From Pisaster brevispinus (taxonomy: Eukaryota > Echinodermata > Asteroidea > Forcipulatida > Asteriidae): a stretch of DNA of 64,000 nucleotides. The position numbers and the translations under genes were made by a program. Below, one piece after another: positions 45,601-49,090 of the stretch (positions are counted from its first letter, which is position 1; every line of letters begins with the position of its first letter). The stretch spans positions 10,310,176-10,374,175 of the forward strand of contig JAMKCF010000008.1 in assembly GCA_023634235.1 (NCBI GenBank), given 5' to 3'. The notes under the pieces are model-generated. The model did not search any database. It was not told the DNA's origin and was given only the letters and a program-made list of their open reading frames with translations.

Positions 45601-47163
45601 ATTATTCATTCAAAACCATGGTCCAAATAAATTGCACTGAATACAGACACCATAAGCACAGATATGAACACTTTTCATCAACCATGGTGCCTGAAGGGGA
45701 TTTGGGGACTGAAATCACCCCAAAAATTTAACAGTGGCCTCCCTCCCCTTAATTTTTTTCAGACATGGACTCATAGTGATTATGGAATAGACCATGTAAG
45801 TCTTGCAACAGAAAGGCAACCATTGAGCTTCCGGACTCCTCAGGTTAATGCAGGTGCAACTTTGTGTGATTTCTCTTTTTGACACATCACTTTTTCAACC
45901 TCCTAAACCATATCTTTGGTGGAATTATTACATATAAACCTACATTGTGATATAGAAAATTTAATAAAATCTGGAAAACTTTTGAGAAAATGAAGAAACA
46001 TTGCTCAACTTCCAACATCAGGTTCAAAGAGTAAAATTGCGAATATGCCTACTGCGTACACTAAACATGCTGAGAAATGTTTTGAAATTGGGACAAGTGC
46101 TTTGTTACCGTCATTGTGATGGCATGGATTTTGCTTGCCGTTGAATAGAAACATCCTAACAGAAACACCCTAACTTTGCGTGGTTTGGCTACTGTACTAC
46201 TACACCAAGTGTTTTATTAAAACAGCACAATAGACCCTTTGCATATGATGTCACAAGCCAAAACGGCACCCTCACTGAGGTCAATCTAGACCTACCATTG
46301 GCTGAGAGTTATGAGCTGCACATACACATGAGAACATTTCCATTTCCATTCAATGCAAGAAGTCTGTTTTCTTTCTTTTTAAAAACAATTACCACAATAC
46401 AAGCTGTAGCTGCTATGCGAGTTGCCCAGAAGTAAAGATTCTTGCAAAAACTTGCACACCCTTGAGGTAAACTTACACAGTCTATAATAGAAAATAACCA
46501 TGGCAGACATCTTCCTAGTAAAGAAAGAGAACATGCACACACCTGCTTGTGATGCGAATAGGCCTGGATTTTTAAGCCAAGTTAAATAGTTACTTAAGGT
46601 TCAAATAAGAATACTGTTTGGGTTCTAATAAGATTATGTCAATCTTTTAAAGTCTTTAAAAAAAATTTTTGATTAAAAAAAAGTAAAATGCAAGCTATTG
46701 GTTTCATAAGTAACATATGTAATAAATAATATTTACAAAAGTATGGGGAAACACTCAGTGTAGGCTCACTAAGGTTTTTAACCATTAAAAACTTCAATCC
46801 AATTTGCCAACAGTTGTTCAATTTGGTTCTGTGGTTACACTACCAATGCTACATGTCATTTTTAACATACTTGGTTTGACATTCATACATGTAAAGGCAC
46901 AGTGCTACAGACCTTTCCAAATCCACTTTTGAGAAAAAATCTTGTGGAGCATATGCTGGGAATGGGTTGCATGGACCATCACCAAGATTGTCAGCAGCTA
47001 TTGACAGCCACTGATGCTCAATGTCATCTTCACCAGACACAGTTGGAGTTAGACTTTTACTTAGTTCTTGAAGAGCATTAATTTCCTCAGAGGGAGAGCA
47101 AGCTTTATGGAGCATTTGCAGAGGATTGGTTTCTTCACCAGTGGAAACACTTCTGCACAACAT
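159..47163 (-). CDS. Large multi-exon gene, ARM/HEAT-like repeat protein (unrecognised family)
   Basis: Nineteen coding exons were found by eye on the minus strand from AG acceptors, GT donors and reading phase. Transcription order: 46913-47163, 45439-45564, 45026-45072, 30861-31096, 30290-30436, 25058-25207, (gap), 20122-20276, 19743-19919, 18600-18713, 18370-18490, 17772-17951, 10985-11168, 10559-10667, 8148-8222, 6401-6450, 1751-1910, 569-612, 343-442, 159-248. All junctions match in phase except 25207/20276, so at least one exon there is unseen. About 840 residues are covered. The central part is alpha-helical and Leu/Ala rich with HEAT-like stretches such as HPQLGVRENATKALSTYL and HPASTVRQAASIIFKYI. 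The C-terminal exons are Ser/Arg/Lys rich. No catalytic motif, signal peptide or membrane segment is visible. The introns are packed with mobile elements in both orientations. I do not recognise the family, and ARM/HEAT is an inference from composition. Confidence 0.8.
343..442 (-). CDS. Coding exon (near 3' end of the host gene)
   Basis: The acceptor is GATTGCAG and the donor AAG|GTACAAGG. The exon is 100 nt. Entering in phase 2 it reads SPRERPSGFPWSYPYFTIAW and onward to an in-phase end at ...EEAKTISK. All three frames are nearly open, so the frame choice rests on the phase of the preceding exon 569-612. Confidence 0.45.
569..612 (-). CDS. Short coding exon
   Basis: The acceptor TTGTCTTCTAAG has a good pyrimidine tract; the donor is GAG|GTAGCT. 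The 44 nt take phase 0 to phase 2 and read ERVPEQQKWKKIWM. This joins in frame to exon 1751-1910 upstream and exon 343-442 downstream. Confidence 0.5.
895..975 (-). repeat. Degenerate fragment of the tRNA-Leu SINE body
   Basis: The stretch with CTTCTCTTAGCGATAAGTG and GTGCTGCGACACATTTAGC aligns with the body of the SINE copies at 11953, 47278 and 49578 (for example CTTCTCATTACGATAAGTGC). Only the central part remains. Confidence 0.45.
976..1750. other. Intron sequence, nothing further seen
   Basis: AT-rich intron between exons 569-612 and 1751-1910. Short open frames on both strands show no family motif, and no repeat unit is evident by eye. Confidence 0.5.
1751..1910 (-). CDS. Coding exon of the host gene
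   Basis: Acceptor TTCAACAAACAG, donor AAA|GTAAGTTTTT (strong). The 160 nt enter in phase 2 and end in phase 0. The product is basic and Ser-rich (RTLAEGTFLKRQLSRHYS, then NQAAVGEKKSSVNASATSLL). It joins exon 6401-6450 in exact phase. Confidence 0.75.
2095..2175 (-). repeat. Possible Penelope-like element tail remnant
   Basis: On the minus strand CATTTAGCC is followed by AAGGGTTTGAAACGTCAGAC and CACT. This closely parallels the Penelope-like tail at about 44915-44965 (CATTTAGCC, then GGGTCGAAATGTCAGGCCACT broken by a short hairpin). Here the hairpin is missing. The resemblance is short, so the call is tentative. Confidence 0.35.
2770..2895 (+). repeat. Dispersed repeat C, copy 1
   Basis: The segment with CTGCCACAATA, GCCCAGAAGTCCAGATTCTT and CTACACAGTCTATTAT is matched in order by 46381-46485 (TTACCACAATA, GCCCAGAAGTAAAGATTCTT, TTACACAGTCTATAAT). 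The family is unidentified. Confidence 0.5.
3058..3331. mobile_element. Foldback element of two head-to-head tRNA-Asn-like sequences, TTAA target duplication
   Basis: Arms of about 100 nt (3062-3160 and 3230-3327) are inverted copies around a 70-nt spacer. Ends are TTTGGGTTTGAACAAAG and CTTTGTTCAAACCCAAA, each flanked by TTAA. Each arm holds a 72-nt tRNA-like sequence pointing inward at its 5' end (minus 3086-3157, plus 3232-3303). Each has pairing acceptor strands (GGCTGGA with TCCAGTC), a D arm, a GTT anticodon and a GGTTCAAGT T-loop. Related copies lie at 11255 and 17425, so this is a mobile family and not a pair of working tRNA genes. Confidence 0.75.
3232..3303 (+). tRNA. tRNA-Asn(GTT)-like pseudogene in the foldback element, plus arm
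   Basis: The 72-nt cloverleaf has acceptor GGCTGGA/TCCAGTC (one G-T), D stem GCTC/GAGC, an anticodon loop with GTT and the T-loop box GGTTCAAGT. Position 33 is C instead of the near-universal U, and the anticodon and T stems carry mismatches. It is probably a transposon module or pseudogene. The minus-arm sister (3086-3157) has U33 but a G-G mismatch in the anticodon stem. Confidence 0.45.
3480..3608. repeat. Tandem duplication, 58-bp identical copies, period 71
   Basis: A segment starting GCACCAATTGAAGACAACAG and ending AACTTGTTTTTG occurs at 3480-3537 and again at 3551-3608, with a 13-bp linker. The copies look identical, implying a recent duplication. Confidence 0.85.
3609..6400. other. 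Intron sequence without recognised content
   Basis: About 2.8 kb of AT-rich sequence between the tandem duplication and exon 6401-6450. Open frames here (for example 3910-4239 and 5119-5388) lack family motifs and splice-consistent neighbours. I see no mobile-element signature. Confidence 0.5.
6401..6450 (-). CDS. Short coding exon of the host gene
   Basis: Acceptor CCTTTCAG, donor AAG|GTATGG. The 50 nt run from phase 0 to phase 2 and read CLTRSGSDRRKTLEER, then two nucleotides completed by exon 1751-1910. Strongly basic. Confidence 0.7.
6690..7256. repeat. 50-bp minisatellite, about nine near-identical units plus diverged ends
   Basis: GAGTTGGATTTGGGGCGCAA recurs exactly every 50 bp from 6792 to 7241 (GAGTTGGAT ends at 6800, 6850, 6900 and so on to 7200). 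The last unit shows single changes. Two diverged longer units (about 59 bp, starting ACCCAAAGAGG) precede it. The unit has no stop codon in any plus frame, so overlapping long open frames arise by chance (6624-7313, 6736-7281, 6812-7261). Codon content simply cycles through the three frames every 150 bp. No gene is supported. Confidence 0.95.
7257..7745. other. Intron sequence, nothing recognised
   Basis: About 490 bp between the minisatellite and the candidate alternative exon. No coding signature or repeat is seen. Confidence 0.5.
7746..7805 (-). CDS. Candidate alternative terminal exon with stop
   Basis: After the acceptor GTTATGCAG a phase-0 frame reads IIKAEVQATADVQLSKMPY and then TAA. 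It would follow exon 8148-8222 in phase and give a shorter C-terminus than the 6401-6450 route. The sequence is protein-like but the exon is short, so this is speculative. Confidence 0.25.
   Translation of the reverse strand: MIKAEVQATADVQLSKMPY
8148..8222 (-). CDS. Coding exon of the host gene
   Basis: Acceptor GGTGATGTAAAG, donor CAG|GTATATG. The 75 nt are phase 0 to phase 0, reading SKMSWPDRSSSSNQPLYLHQ and then DNPHQ. Ser/Pro/Gln rich and probably disordered. An alternative acceptor inside the exon puts a stop in frame and was rejected. Confidence 0.65.
8654..9584. mobile_element. 0.93-kb non-autonomous TIR element
   Basis: The ends are inverted copies: GTAATTTTCGGATTATAAAC at 8658 and GTTTATAATCCGAAAATTAC ending at 9580. 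Subterminal repeats GCGGTTTATACGCCG occur at both ends. The interior has no transposase and includes a short tandem of GATGATTGTCCGTT near 9030-9055. The outermost bases may be TATTG.../...CGGTA with a TA target, but that is uncertain. Confidence 0.75.
9585..10558. other. Intron sequence with an internal near-repeat
   Basis: About 970 bp. GTTGTTCTATTATTC, then TTCTGAAGAAATTCTCTGTG and TGGGGTA, occurs twice in similar form (9850-9895 and 9982-10028), a diverged local duplication. Nothing else is recognised. Confidence 0.45.
10559..10667 (-). CDS. Coding exon of the host gene
   Basis: Acceptor TGGCTGTAG, donor CAG|GTAAG. The 109 nt take phase 2 to phase 0, reading HQSISPQRPALSKSLSHVES and on to ASGELGGLQ. 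Ser-rich linker-like sequence that joins exon 10985-11168 exactly. Confidence 0.75.
10985..11168 (-). CDS. Coding exon of the host gene
   Basis: Acceptor GATTTCAG, donor CAG|GTATTTC. The 184 nt enter in phase 1 and leave in phase 2. It reads NLQSEMYLSHAWEWREGRLF then AYELIVKFLIINHIHYLFPS, an aromatic and aliphatic helical block that is probably one of the best-conserved parts of the protein. Confidence 0.85.
11255..11405 (-). mobile_element. Half copy of the tRNA-Asn-like foldback element
   Basis: The sequence GTTGAACAAAGACAATTTGA, a diverged minus-strand tRNA-like module with GGATTAACGTGCCGGCGCTC, and the spacer TCTCCCTATTTGTCAATATC match the right arm and spacer of 3230-3062 in reverse. 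The second arm is missing. Confidence 0.7.
11560..11815. repeat. Dispersed repeat A, copy 1 (CRE-like core)
   Basis: This contains CACCTGATGACGTCATCATG then GAAGCGGTGTCTCC and AAGTTTGAAGGTTGTGTTAG. The same order recurs at 15830-16025, 16790-16940, 47760-47900 and 48840-48920. The core includes the palindrome TGACGTCA. The family is unidentified. Confidence 0.65.
11953..12372 (+). mobile_element. tRNA-Leu-headed SINE, full length
   Basis: The head (11953-12041) resembles tRNA-Leu(CAA): GTGGCCGAGTGGATAAGAGC (A box), GACTCAAGCTCTGG (anticodon arm) and GGGTTCGAGTCCC (B box). The body has TTCGGATGGGACGTAAAGCC and CACGTAAAAGAACCCAGTGC. The tail AAGCGCTTAGAGGC ... GGCGCTATACAAATACG followed by ATT-type repeats matches the 3' end of the L2-like LINE at 26950-27020. 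Pol III transcription and LINE-driven mobilisation are expected for such SINEs. Other copies are at 25708, 47278, 49578 and 895. Confidence 0.9.
12375..12600. repeat. Dispersed repeat B, copy 1
   Basis: GTGTGGATTAGACTAACACA, GGCTTAGTGGACTTT, CTTCTGATCAATGGAG and AAGTGCTTTTGCAT recur in the same order at 16950-17170 and, more diverged, at 49470-49570. Confidence 0.6.
13659..13874. repeat. 43-bp minisatellite inside the LINE
   Basis: CACAAGTCTAATAACGATCT begins at 13659, 13702, 13745, 13788 and 13831, five near-identical units. The period is not a multiple of three, so the array shifts the LINE frame. Confidence 0.95.
15624..15679. repeat. ATT microsatellite (LINE tail)
   Basis: Uninterrupted ATT repeats with one ATC interruption directly follow the LINE 3' untranslated region. 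Confidence 0.95.
15715..16130. repeat. Dispersed repeat A, copy 2
   Basis: CAATACCTGATGACATCATC, TGAAGCGGTTCC and GAGCTTGGGAAGTGTGCC match copy 1. It is followed by AAGAGGTGTTTCGTGC ... AGAACACCTAA, also present in inverted form at 47690-47730. Confidence 0.6.
16130..16945. repeat. Further repeat A-related segments
   Basis: CACTAGGTGTTCGGATTGTG (16149) recurs at 48951 as CACTAGATGTTCGGATTGTG. TTATGACGTCAT at 16428 and GATGAGGTCATCAAGACC at 16838 are further core-like sequences. It probably represents two or three overlapping or nested diverged copies. Confidence 0.5.
16950..17170. repeat. Dispersed repeat B, copy 2
   Basis: GCGTGGATTAGACCATAG, GGGCTAGTGGACTTTGAACC and TTCTGATCAATGGAGTTAAA align with copy 1 at 12440-12600. 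It holds a small internal inversion-like duplicate (ATTAGACCATAGAG and CTCTATGATTAGAC). Confidence 0.6.
17425..17522 (-). mobile_element. Truncated tRNA-Asn-like element copy
   Basis: CTGAACAAAGAAAAATTGAC and the reverse tRNA-like module (GACCTCCAGATTAACATCCC, CTATCTAGCCCTATG) match the 3-kb foldback arm. The D arm is partly deleted and the rest of the element is absent. Confidence 0.65.
17772..17951 (-). CDS. Coding exon of the host gene
   Basis: Acceptor TGTTCCCTGAAAAG, donor TCAG|GTAAAATAT. The 180 nt are phase 1 to phase 1, reading AKESSNPGLLKLVLQALCAN then a Lys/Asp-rich stretch (LPKRKSDLSTDLQEGENK). An upstream AG at 17977 would put a stop in frame and was rejected. Confidence 0.8.
18370..18490 (-). 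CDS. Coding exon of the host gene (HEAT-like)
   Basis: Acceptor TTCCTTTCAG, donor CG|GTGAGA. The 121 nt are phase 0 to phase 1, reading YVQSGVLLPYWMQYFSTFSL then HPASTVRQAASIIFKYI. The last part has a HEAT-repeat-like second helix. Confidence 0.85.
18600..18713 (-). CDS. Coding exon of the host gene
   Basis: Acceptor TTAGTCCAG, donor GGAG|GTAACT. The 114 nt are phase 0 to phase 0, reading VFFGHPCTECLCVVTNRSLY then VVQTGFSLQLCALE. It fits between exons 19743-19919 and 18370-18490 without changing phase. Confidence 0.75.
18714..19742. other. Intron, nothing recognised
   Basis: About 1 kb of AT-rich sequence with no repeat or coding signature found. Confidence 0.5.
19743..19919 (-). CDS. Coding exon of the host gene
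   Basis: Acceptor TTTATACAG, donor AAG|GTGAGC. The 177 nt are phase 0 to phase 0, reading VALKCLREAVSRLCQSDQAE and ending AEGLLSVCLYLIK. Helical, ARM/HEAT-like composition. Confidence 0.9.
20122..20276 (-). CDS. Coding exon of the host gene
   Basis: Acceptor TATTTTCAG, donor TAT|GTAAGAGC. The 155 nt enter in phase 1 and end in phase 0, reading HTRDDQLLHVLLAQDRCCCT then SLPLHKFIQQRHFLYDFEQK. The entry phase does not match the end of exon 25058-25207, which implies an unseen exon between them. Confidence 0.8.
20277..20815. other. Intron, nothing recognised
   Basis: 540 bp of AT-rich intron. I searched it for the missing phase-0 to phase-1 exon and found none. Confidence 0.45.
20819..21840 (-). 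pseudogene. DIRS/Ngaro-like tyrosine-recombinase retroelement remnant
   Basis: The minus frame 20819-21103 has a tyrosine-recombinase C-terminal signature: HAHDTRALTTTWTYFR (His and Arg of the R-H-R-Y set), then LRSYYLSDVL with candidate nucleophile tyrosines. Upstream on the same strand, 21502-21837 resembles the end of a DIRS-type first open frame (LETHPQLSADLFGGKFKEII). The reverse transcriptase/RNase H part expected between them is missing, so the copy is internally deleted. The family assignment is from remembered motif patterns. Confidence 0.5.
21841..22640. other. Intron between two element remnants
   Basis: This includes a CRE-like ATGATGACATCATCA (22326) similar to repeat A, and a T-rich stretch. 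No coding exon could be fitted. Confidence 0.4.
22640..24815 (-). pseudogene. piggyBac-family transposase remnant
   Basis: The minus strand carries an acidic Ser/Asp/Glu-rich N-terminus (24467-24814), an Arg/Gly-rich segment (24240-24380, RARGHARGRTRG), then the DDE_Tnp_1_7 core. The core shows DLKVFLGLVILTWIVHKPDL (24000), FWSTDELLCTPFLGSKMSRN and ISIDEGKLKWKGR with the first catalytic Asp (23690). YMDNYYKS holds the second Asp (23490); WQDNRM (23290) sits at the usual WxDxR position of the third. A C-terminal acidic patch (DDTGDSSESDEDE, 22940-22985) follows. Frames are broken at several points (near 24470, 24120, 23590 and 23280). piggyBac elements cut at TTAA, but I could not define the ends. 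Confidence 0.9.
25058..25207 (-). CDS. Coding exon of the host gene (HEAT-like)
   Basis: Acceptor CTTATATTACAG, donor AAG|GTAAAG. The 150 nt are phase 0 to phase 0, reading FGNQELSQLPEFVSNNIHMI then HPQLGVRENATKALSTYL. It follows exon 30290-30436 in frame. Confidence 0.9.
25482..25710. mobile_element. MITE M1, copy 1
   Basis: Inverted ends CCTGGGCCCAATTTCATA and TATGAAATTGGGCCCAGG; an internal TTAAGCACA/TGTGCTTA pair. Sister copies lie at 34815-35065 and 35107-35368. It has no coding capacity. The right end abuts a SINE head (25708-25792), suggesting insertion into or next to that SINE. Confidence 0.85.
25708..25792 (-). mobile_element. SINE head (tRNA-Leu-like) fragment
   Basis: The reverse complement reads GTCGTGGCCGAGCAGTCAGG, CTTGAGCTCTGGTGTTCTGA and GTGGGTTTGAGTCC, matching the head of the 11953 SINE. 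The body is missing at the MITE junction. Confidence 0.75.
25793..26500. other. Intron with low-complexity local repeats
   Basis: The motif GCTAACCCCTGGTAGGGAAA (25965) and variants such as GAGGTTGCCGCTAACC (26405) hint at a diverged inverted pair around 25920-26430, but I could not define an element. Confidence 0.35.
26507..27022 (+). mobile_element. L2/CR1-like LINE 3' end (5' truncated)
   Basis: The frame from 26507 reads the usual LINE C-terminus: KIQRVQNIAARLVSC, then HHITPVLMKLHWLPVKFCTI, LSELVHHYSPTQTLRSS and RSFSYAAPFLWNSLPVHIRQ. The 3' part GCGCTTAGAGGC ... TTAGGCGCTTTACAAATG ends in ATT repeats (26995-27020). 5' truncation is normal for target-primed reverse transcription. The frame is better preserved than the 12.9-kb copy. 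Confidence 0.9.
27446..27818. mobile_element. TTAA-flanked MITE (Kolobok-like candidate)
   Basis: Element 27450-27814, 365 bp, starts AGGGGCACACTGC and ends GGCAATGTGCCCCT, with TTAA at 27446-27449 and 27815-27818. An AGGG terminus with TTAA targets is reported for Kolobok elements; piggyBac also uses TTAA but usually starts CCC. No coding capacity. Confidence 0.75.
27819..30289. other. Intron, mostly unrecognised
   Basis: About 2.5 kb. At 28205-28360 a short unit (GGTCCCC, AAAGAGG(G)ACAATAGG) occurs twice as a diverged local duplicate. CA/GT-rich patches lie near 28180 and 28370. No coding exon fits the splice phases needed. Confidence 0.45.
30290..30436 (-). CDS. Coding exon of the host gene
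   Basis: Acceptor GTTTTTAG, donor AAG|GTGAGTTC. The 147 nt are phase 0 to phase 0, reading ICQHPSSTWQSVEGALMAIS then LLKSFQWIGVLPTI. Typical HEAT/ARM composition. Confidence 0.9.
30861..31096 (-). CDS. Coding exon of the host gene
   Basis: Acceptor ATTCTGACAG, donor AAG|GTATGC. The 236 nt enter in phase 1 and end in phase 0, reading SSMPVVRNQTIIHIMEWLQI, LCGVCDVWSAIRNGCVARLG and TLQEVQGLFTELTK. The repeat-like WSAIRNGCVARLGRI block is HEAT-like. Confidence 0.9.
31097..34455. other. Large intron, no element recognised
   Basis: About 3.4 kb of AT-rich sequence. Open frames at 31186-31440, 31847-32059 and 33346-33582 carry no recognisable motif. The small palindrome ACCTACATGTAGGT lies at 33241. 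Confidence 0.45.
34815..35065. mobile_element. MITE M1, copy 2
   Basis: Ends AGGCTCAATTTCATGGATCA and TAGAGCCATGAATTTGGGCC; the internal CCATTCTCCGCTTA-like block and TACGCTTGACGTAAGCA are shared with copy 3. More diverged than copy 3. Confidence 0.8.
35107..35368. mobile_element. MITE M1, copy 3
   Basis: Ends GAGCCCAATTTCATGGCTCT and CAGAGCCATGAAATTGGGCC. It is in the same orientation as copy 2, 42 bp away, and in the same minisatellite, so the pair may stem from a segmental duplication instead of two insertions. Confidence 0.85.
35830..38640 (+). pseudogene. Decayed multi-frame TE-associated gene with TDTDV and GCDxTS motifs
   Basis: Translating the plus strand across frames gives an ordered series: VDLAFFGAIGTFLANSGC (36115), YRELQRAVRTNDVDRYIHVL and VVEVFFALNQPNYARWGCLF (36440-36560), SIQSIKKSNASCFISNER, RSTDTDVVFILLGLSGR (37685-37745), then GLHTLTGCDFTSCFFRKGK (37860-37915) and an acidic tail (DEDDSDGDSAWSEDSED). 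The same block order is familiar from multicopy uncharacterised proteins of marine animals. The two Asp-containing motifs resemble those of FEN1/XPG-like PIN nucleases (an acidic DxD and GCDY), which suggests a nuclease fold; that is inference. Many frameshifts and stops make it a pseudogene. Confidence 0.6.
38641..39195. other. Sequence 3' of the TDTDV/GCDxTS pseudogene
   Basis: Contains CACGACCTAAGCCC and a GC-richer patch (38955-39060) with an open frame 38942-39160. No motif is recognised. It may be the 3' part of the same element. Confidence 0.35.
39254..39660. repeat. Diverged tandem duplication, about 240-bp unit
   Basis: Unit 1 has GTGATTTCCCAGAAAAATGC, TGCTTTTCAGGAGAATAGGT and CACGCCGTCCCCATAACCCA. 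Unit 2 has GTGATTTCCCGAAAACTAAT, TGGTTTTCAGGCGAATGGGT and CACGTCGTCCCATGGC, in the same order. Confidence 0.7.
39661..40955. other. Intron, nothing recognised
   Basis: About 1.3 kb, AT-rich, with no coding motif, TIR or tandem array seen. Confidence 0.45.
40960..41815 (+). pseudogene. RTE-like non-LTR reverse transcriptase fragment
   Basis: Across frames the plus strand reads QVLKENNIPVKWKEAKLILL (41170), FTKIIQNRLKDTLDENQPGE (41250-41310), LIEQ/SNEYLFTLC then FINYQKVFDSTEHESMFDAL (41425-41485, RT motif A), and near 41770 NLRFTDDVVRITDN, the position of the YADD active site (here FTDD). Several stops and a local duplication (41525-41610) break it. Endonuclease and 3' end are absent. Confidence 0.7.
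42000..43110 (-). pseudogene. Tigger/pogo-like DDE transposase remnant
   Basis: On the minus strand, in order but in shifting frames: a CENP-B-type HTH trace (FKRRHGIPH, about 42990), TLAFRGELCYGGQQSKEW (42815), KAWMVSDLFTDRVWHLDRKF (42690), VILFMDSCAAHPKIPDLQSV with the second catalytic Asp (42560-42620), and SLNFTSTHHN in place of the usual LPPNTTS. An acidic C-terminal tail lies near 42050. Stops and frameshifts throughout show a dead copy. The ends with TA targets were not found. Confidence 0.8.
43111..44065. other. Intron, nothing recognised
   Basis: About 950 bp. No element signature. An apparent small exon near 43930 failed the phase test (in-frame stop). Confidence 0.4.
44070..44970 (+). 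mobile_element. Penelope-like element 3' part with GIY-YIG endonuclease
   Basis: At 44090-44165 a frame reads VAYRRPPSLRDLIVRAEVPP, the RT/endonuclease linker. At 44202-44585 the frame holds CSNTSKCIVCRKHI and TNLIYLISCKVCGVQYIGET (the GIY-YIG motif as VQYIGE), then RRFYGHRSTV and FNLPNHSAISDM. Long C runs near 44168, 44689 and 44797 probably cause frame breaks. The tail 44915-44965 has a hammerhead-like hairpin (GACTC TGCTA GGGTC then GAAA). The 5' RT core is missing. Confidence 0.85.
44970..45025. other. Short intron between Penelope tail and exon
   Basis: AT-rich. Contains the donor GTACAG of the neighbouring 47-nt exon at 45024-45025 (minus strand). Confidence 0.5.
45026..45072 (-). CDS. 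47-nt coding exon of the host gene
   Basis: Acceptor TTTGTTCATTGCAG, donor CAGG|GTACAG. It enters in phase 2 and ends in phase 1, reading YLCQEISQVLLMSLQ. It exactly reconciles the otherwise mismatched phases of exons 45439-45564 and 30861-31096. Confidence 0.8.
45439..45564 (-). CDS. Coding exon 2 of the host gene
   Basis: Acceptor AATTTCAG, donor ATG|GTAAGTT. The 126 nt are phase 2 to phase 2, reading FTCYLFERRFSWSEARKPAV then LNFLLDEFLK. Strong splice sites on both sides. Confidence 0.9.
45565..46912. other. Intron 1 of the host gene
   Basis: AT-rich intron holding dispersed repeat C copy 2 (46200-46505) and otherwise nothing recognised. Confidence 0.5.
46200..46505 (+). repeat. Dispersed repeat C, copy 2
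   Basis: CAATAGACCCTTTGCATATG, then TACCACAATACAAGC, GCCCAGAAGTAAAGATTCTT and ACACAGTCTATAATA match 2770-2895 over their shared part. The 5' portion is longer here. Confidence 0.5.
46913..47163 (-). CDS. First coding exon of the host gene
   Basis: The start ATG is at 47161-47163 (context TTCAAAATG), with an in-frame TAA three codons before it. The donor is GAAAG|GTCTGTAG. The 251 nt read MLCRSVSTGEETNPLQMLHK and end FFSKVDLE plus two nucleotides. The N-terminus is acidic and polar without a signal peptide. A possible 5' UTR acceptor (ATTATCTCAG) lies about 35 nt upstream. Confidence 0.85.
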
Positions 47164-47277
47164 TTTGAATTAGATTCAGACTCCCGTCAATTTTCTGTCT
47201 GAGATAATAGAAAGGGAAGAAAGTGTAAAATAACAAGATTAAACTTAACAGTTGAAATATTTTTAGTCAGCACTCAT

Positions 47278-47695
47278 GGCGTGTCGTGACCGACCGGTCA
47301 AAAGCACTGGACTCAAGCTCTGGTGTTTCTGATCAGCACAGTGTGGGTTTGAGTCCCAGTCTTGACACATGTGTCCTTAAGCAAGACACTTAACCATTAT
47401 TGCTTTGTCTTTCGGATGGGACATATAACGGTAGGTCCCATGTGTTGTGTAATGCACATAAAAGAACAGCACATTTATCAAGAGAAGCGGTTCATAACAG
47501 TTTTTTTCTTACACGGTTGGCTGCAGATTGCCCCATAGCACCTTGTCAACCATTACATGGTACTAGTAAATAAATGGGTTTTATAATTCGAAACTTAGCT
47601 CCATGACCTTGTAGAGAAAGTAATGAGCGCTGTGAGACGCCCTTGGGCATATTAAAGTGCTGTATAAGAATGTTGTTATTATATTATTAGGTGTT
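47278..47695 (+). mobile_element. tRNA-Leu-headed SINE, full length
   Basis: The head GGACTCAAGCTCTGGTGTTT with GTGTGGGTTTGAGTCCCAGT, the body TTCGGATGGGACATATAACG and CACATAAAAGAACAGCAC, and the tail GAGCGCTGTGAGACGCCC ... AAAGTGCTGTATAAGAATG then ATT repeats. The A box is mutated (GACCGACCGGTCAAAAGC), so it is older than the 11953 copy. Confidence 0.85.
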
Positions 47696-47910
47696 TGGGC
47701 AATTAGCCCGTAACACCTCTTGTTTTTGTACGTTTTAAAAAAATTGTCCGCAACAAAATGCACACTTCGCATTCTCACACAACCTTCAAACTTTACATAT
47801 AGTTAGATCTTTACTTGTAGAAGACACCACTGGAGTGACATCATAATGACGTCATCAGGTATTGAAATACATTAAATCAAAATTTAATATTTGAAAAAAT
47901 AATATCTCCT
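47690..47910. repeat. Dispersed repeat A, copy (inverted)
   Basis: TTAGGTGTTTGGGCAATTAG, AACACCTCTTGTTTTTG and ATAATGACGTCATCAGGTAT match the reverse complement of 15900-16100. Confidence 0.6.
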
Positions 47911-48600
47911 GATGAACCACACATTGAATGTTTACACTCTAGACATCAACGGAATTGGCTTTGACCACTGAACAAATGCTACACAGAATGAGACCCCATG
48001 ATTTGACCATGACTTCTGGTTCAATCGTAAGTTGAACATTTCAAAAATTCATATCTCAAAAACTCTGAAATGTTTCACTATAAATTTTACATCAGATTAT
48101 AGATGAGTAATCATGCTCAAACTTTTGCACAGAGATGATAACATTTTAACCTTTGCATCTGGTCAAAACCGAACGTCAAAGCGCACACGTCTGTTGACCC
48201 ACATTGTATGACAACACCAAACACACGATAGTGTAGGCCTACACAAACAAGACATACGCTAAACGTGTACAGCCACATGCACATTGTACGTGAAGTTATA
48301 GTTTACTTGTACTGTTTACATACACTAGCCCTGGCGGCCTTTCACTTTCGTGTTACTGTATCTGTGTACAGCACAGAGGAAGAGTCCTGTATAGGGCTAC
48401 ATGTATGTACTGTACAGAGCTACATTGTAGGAAAGGGATTTGGCATCGCTATTACATTTGTGCCGGGACTCTGGCCTGCAACGGGAGGAGCTGCGTACAG
48501 CAATAAGAGACCAATGTGTTTGGAGGGCCATCATCCGATGCTCCGCATCGACTGAATGAATTACATTTAACATAATTTGAATAATGTTAACCTAGGTCTA
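47911..48600. other. Upstream region of the host gene, nothing recognised
   Basis: About 700 bp, 0.75 kb upstream of the start codon. Contains a CA-rich patch near 48200-48300. No promoter element could be supported. Confidence 0.4.
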
Positions 48601-49090
48601 CAATTTCATGAAGTTTCAACGCTTCAGGAGCTTTACTTTTTTAATTACAGTAATAAGGCATTACTTCATGACATCATCACGGTCATAGGCCTACTAACTT
48701 TCATTGAAAACCCGAACACGTAGTGTTTTGTAATTTTAAAAACACTACATTTCTAGTTTTTCTTTTTTTTAAATACTTCTTCTGCTTCTTCTTCTCACCA
48801 TTACTTGTCCGCTAACAAAAGCATACACTTCCTAAGCTACTTGAAACTTCAGATTTAGATATTCATTAGTTACGTCATGATGACATCATCAGGTATTGCA
48901 TTAAATCAAAGTTTAATATTTAAACTAGACACGTAGCGTTTGTACAAACACTAGATGTTCGGATTGTGTGATTAGCAGATAAGTATTAAAAGTTAAATCA
49001 AATGTAAAGAAATTTACATACATTGACATAAAACCCATTTAAATCAAGCTTTAAATTATCTGCTCTTATTCATACTTCCGGTTTGGACAG
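48600..49090. repeat. Dispersed repeat A-related segments
   Basis: TTACGTCATGATGACATCAT then CAGGTATTGCATTAAATCAA (48870-48908) and CACTAGATGTTCGGATTGTG (48951) match parts of 47840-47890 and 16149. TTCCGGTTTGGACAGGAAG (49076) matches TTCCGGTTTGGACATGAAG at 16268. Confidence 0.6.
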
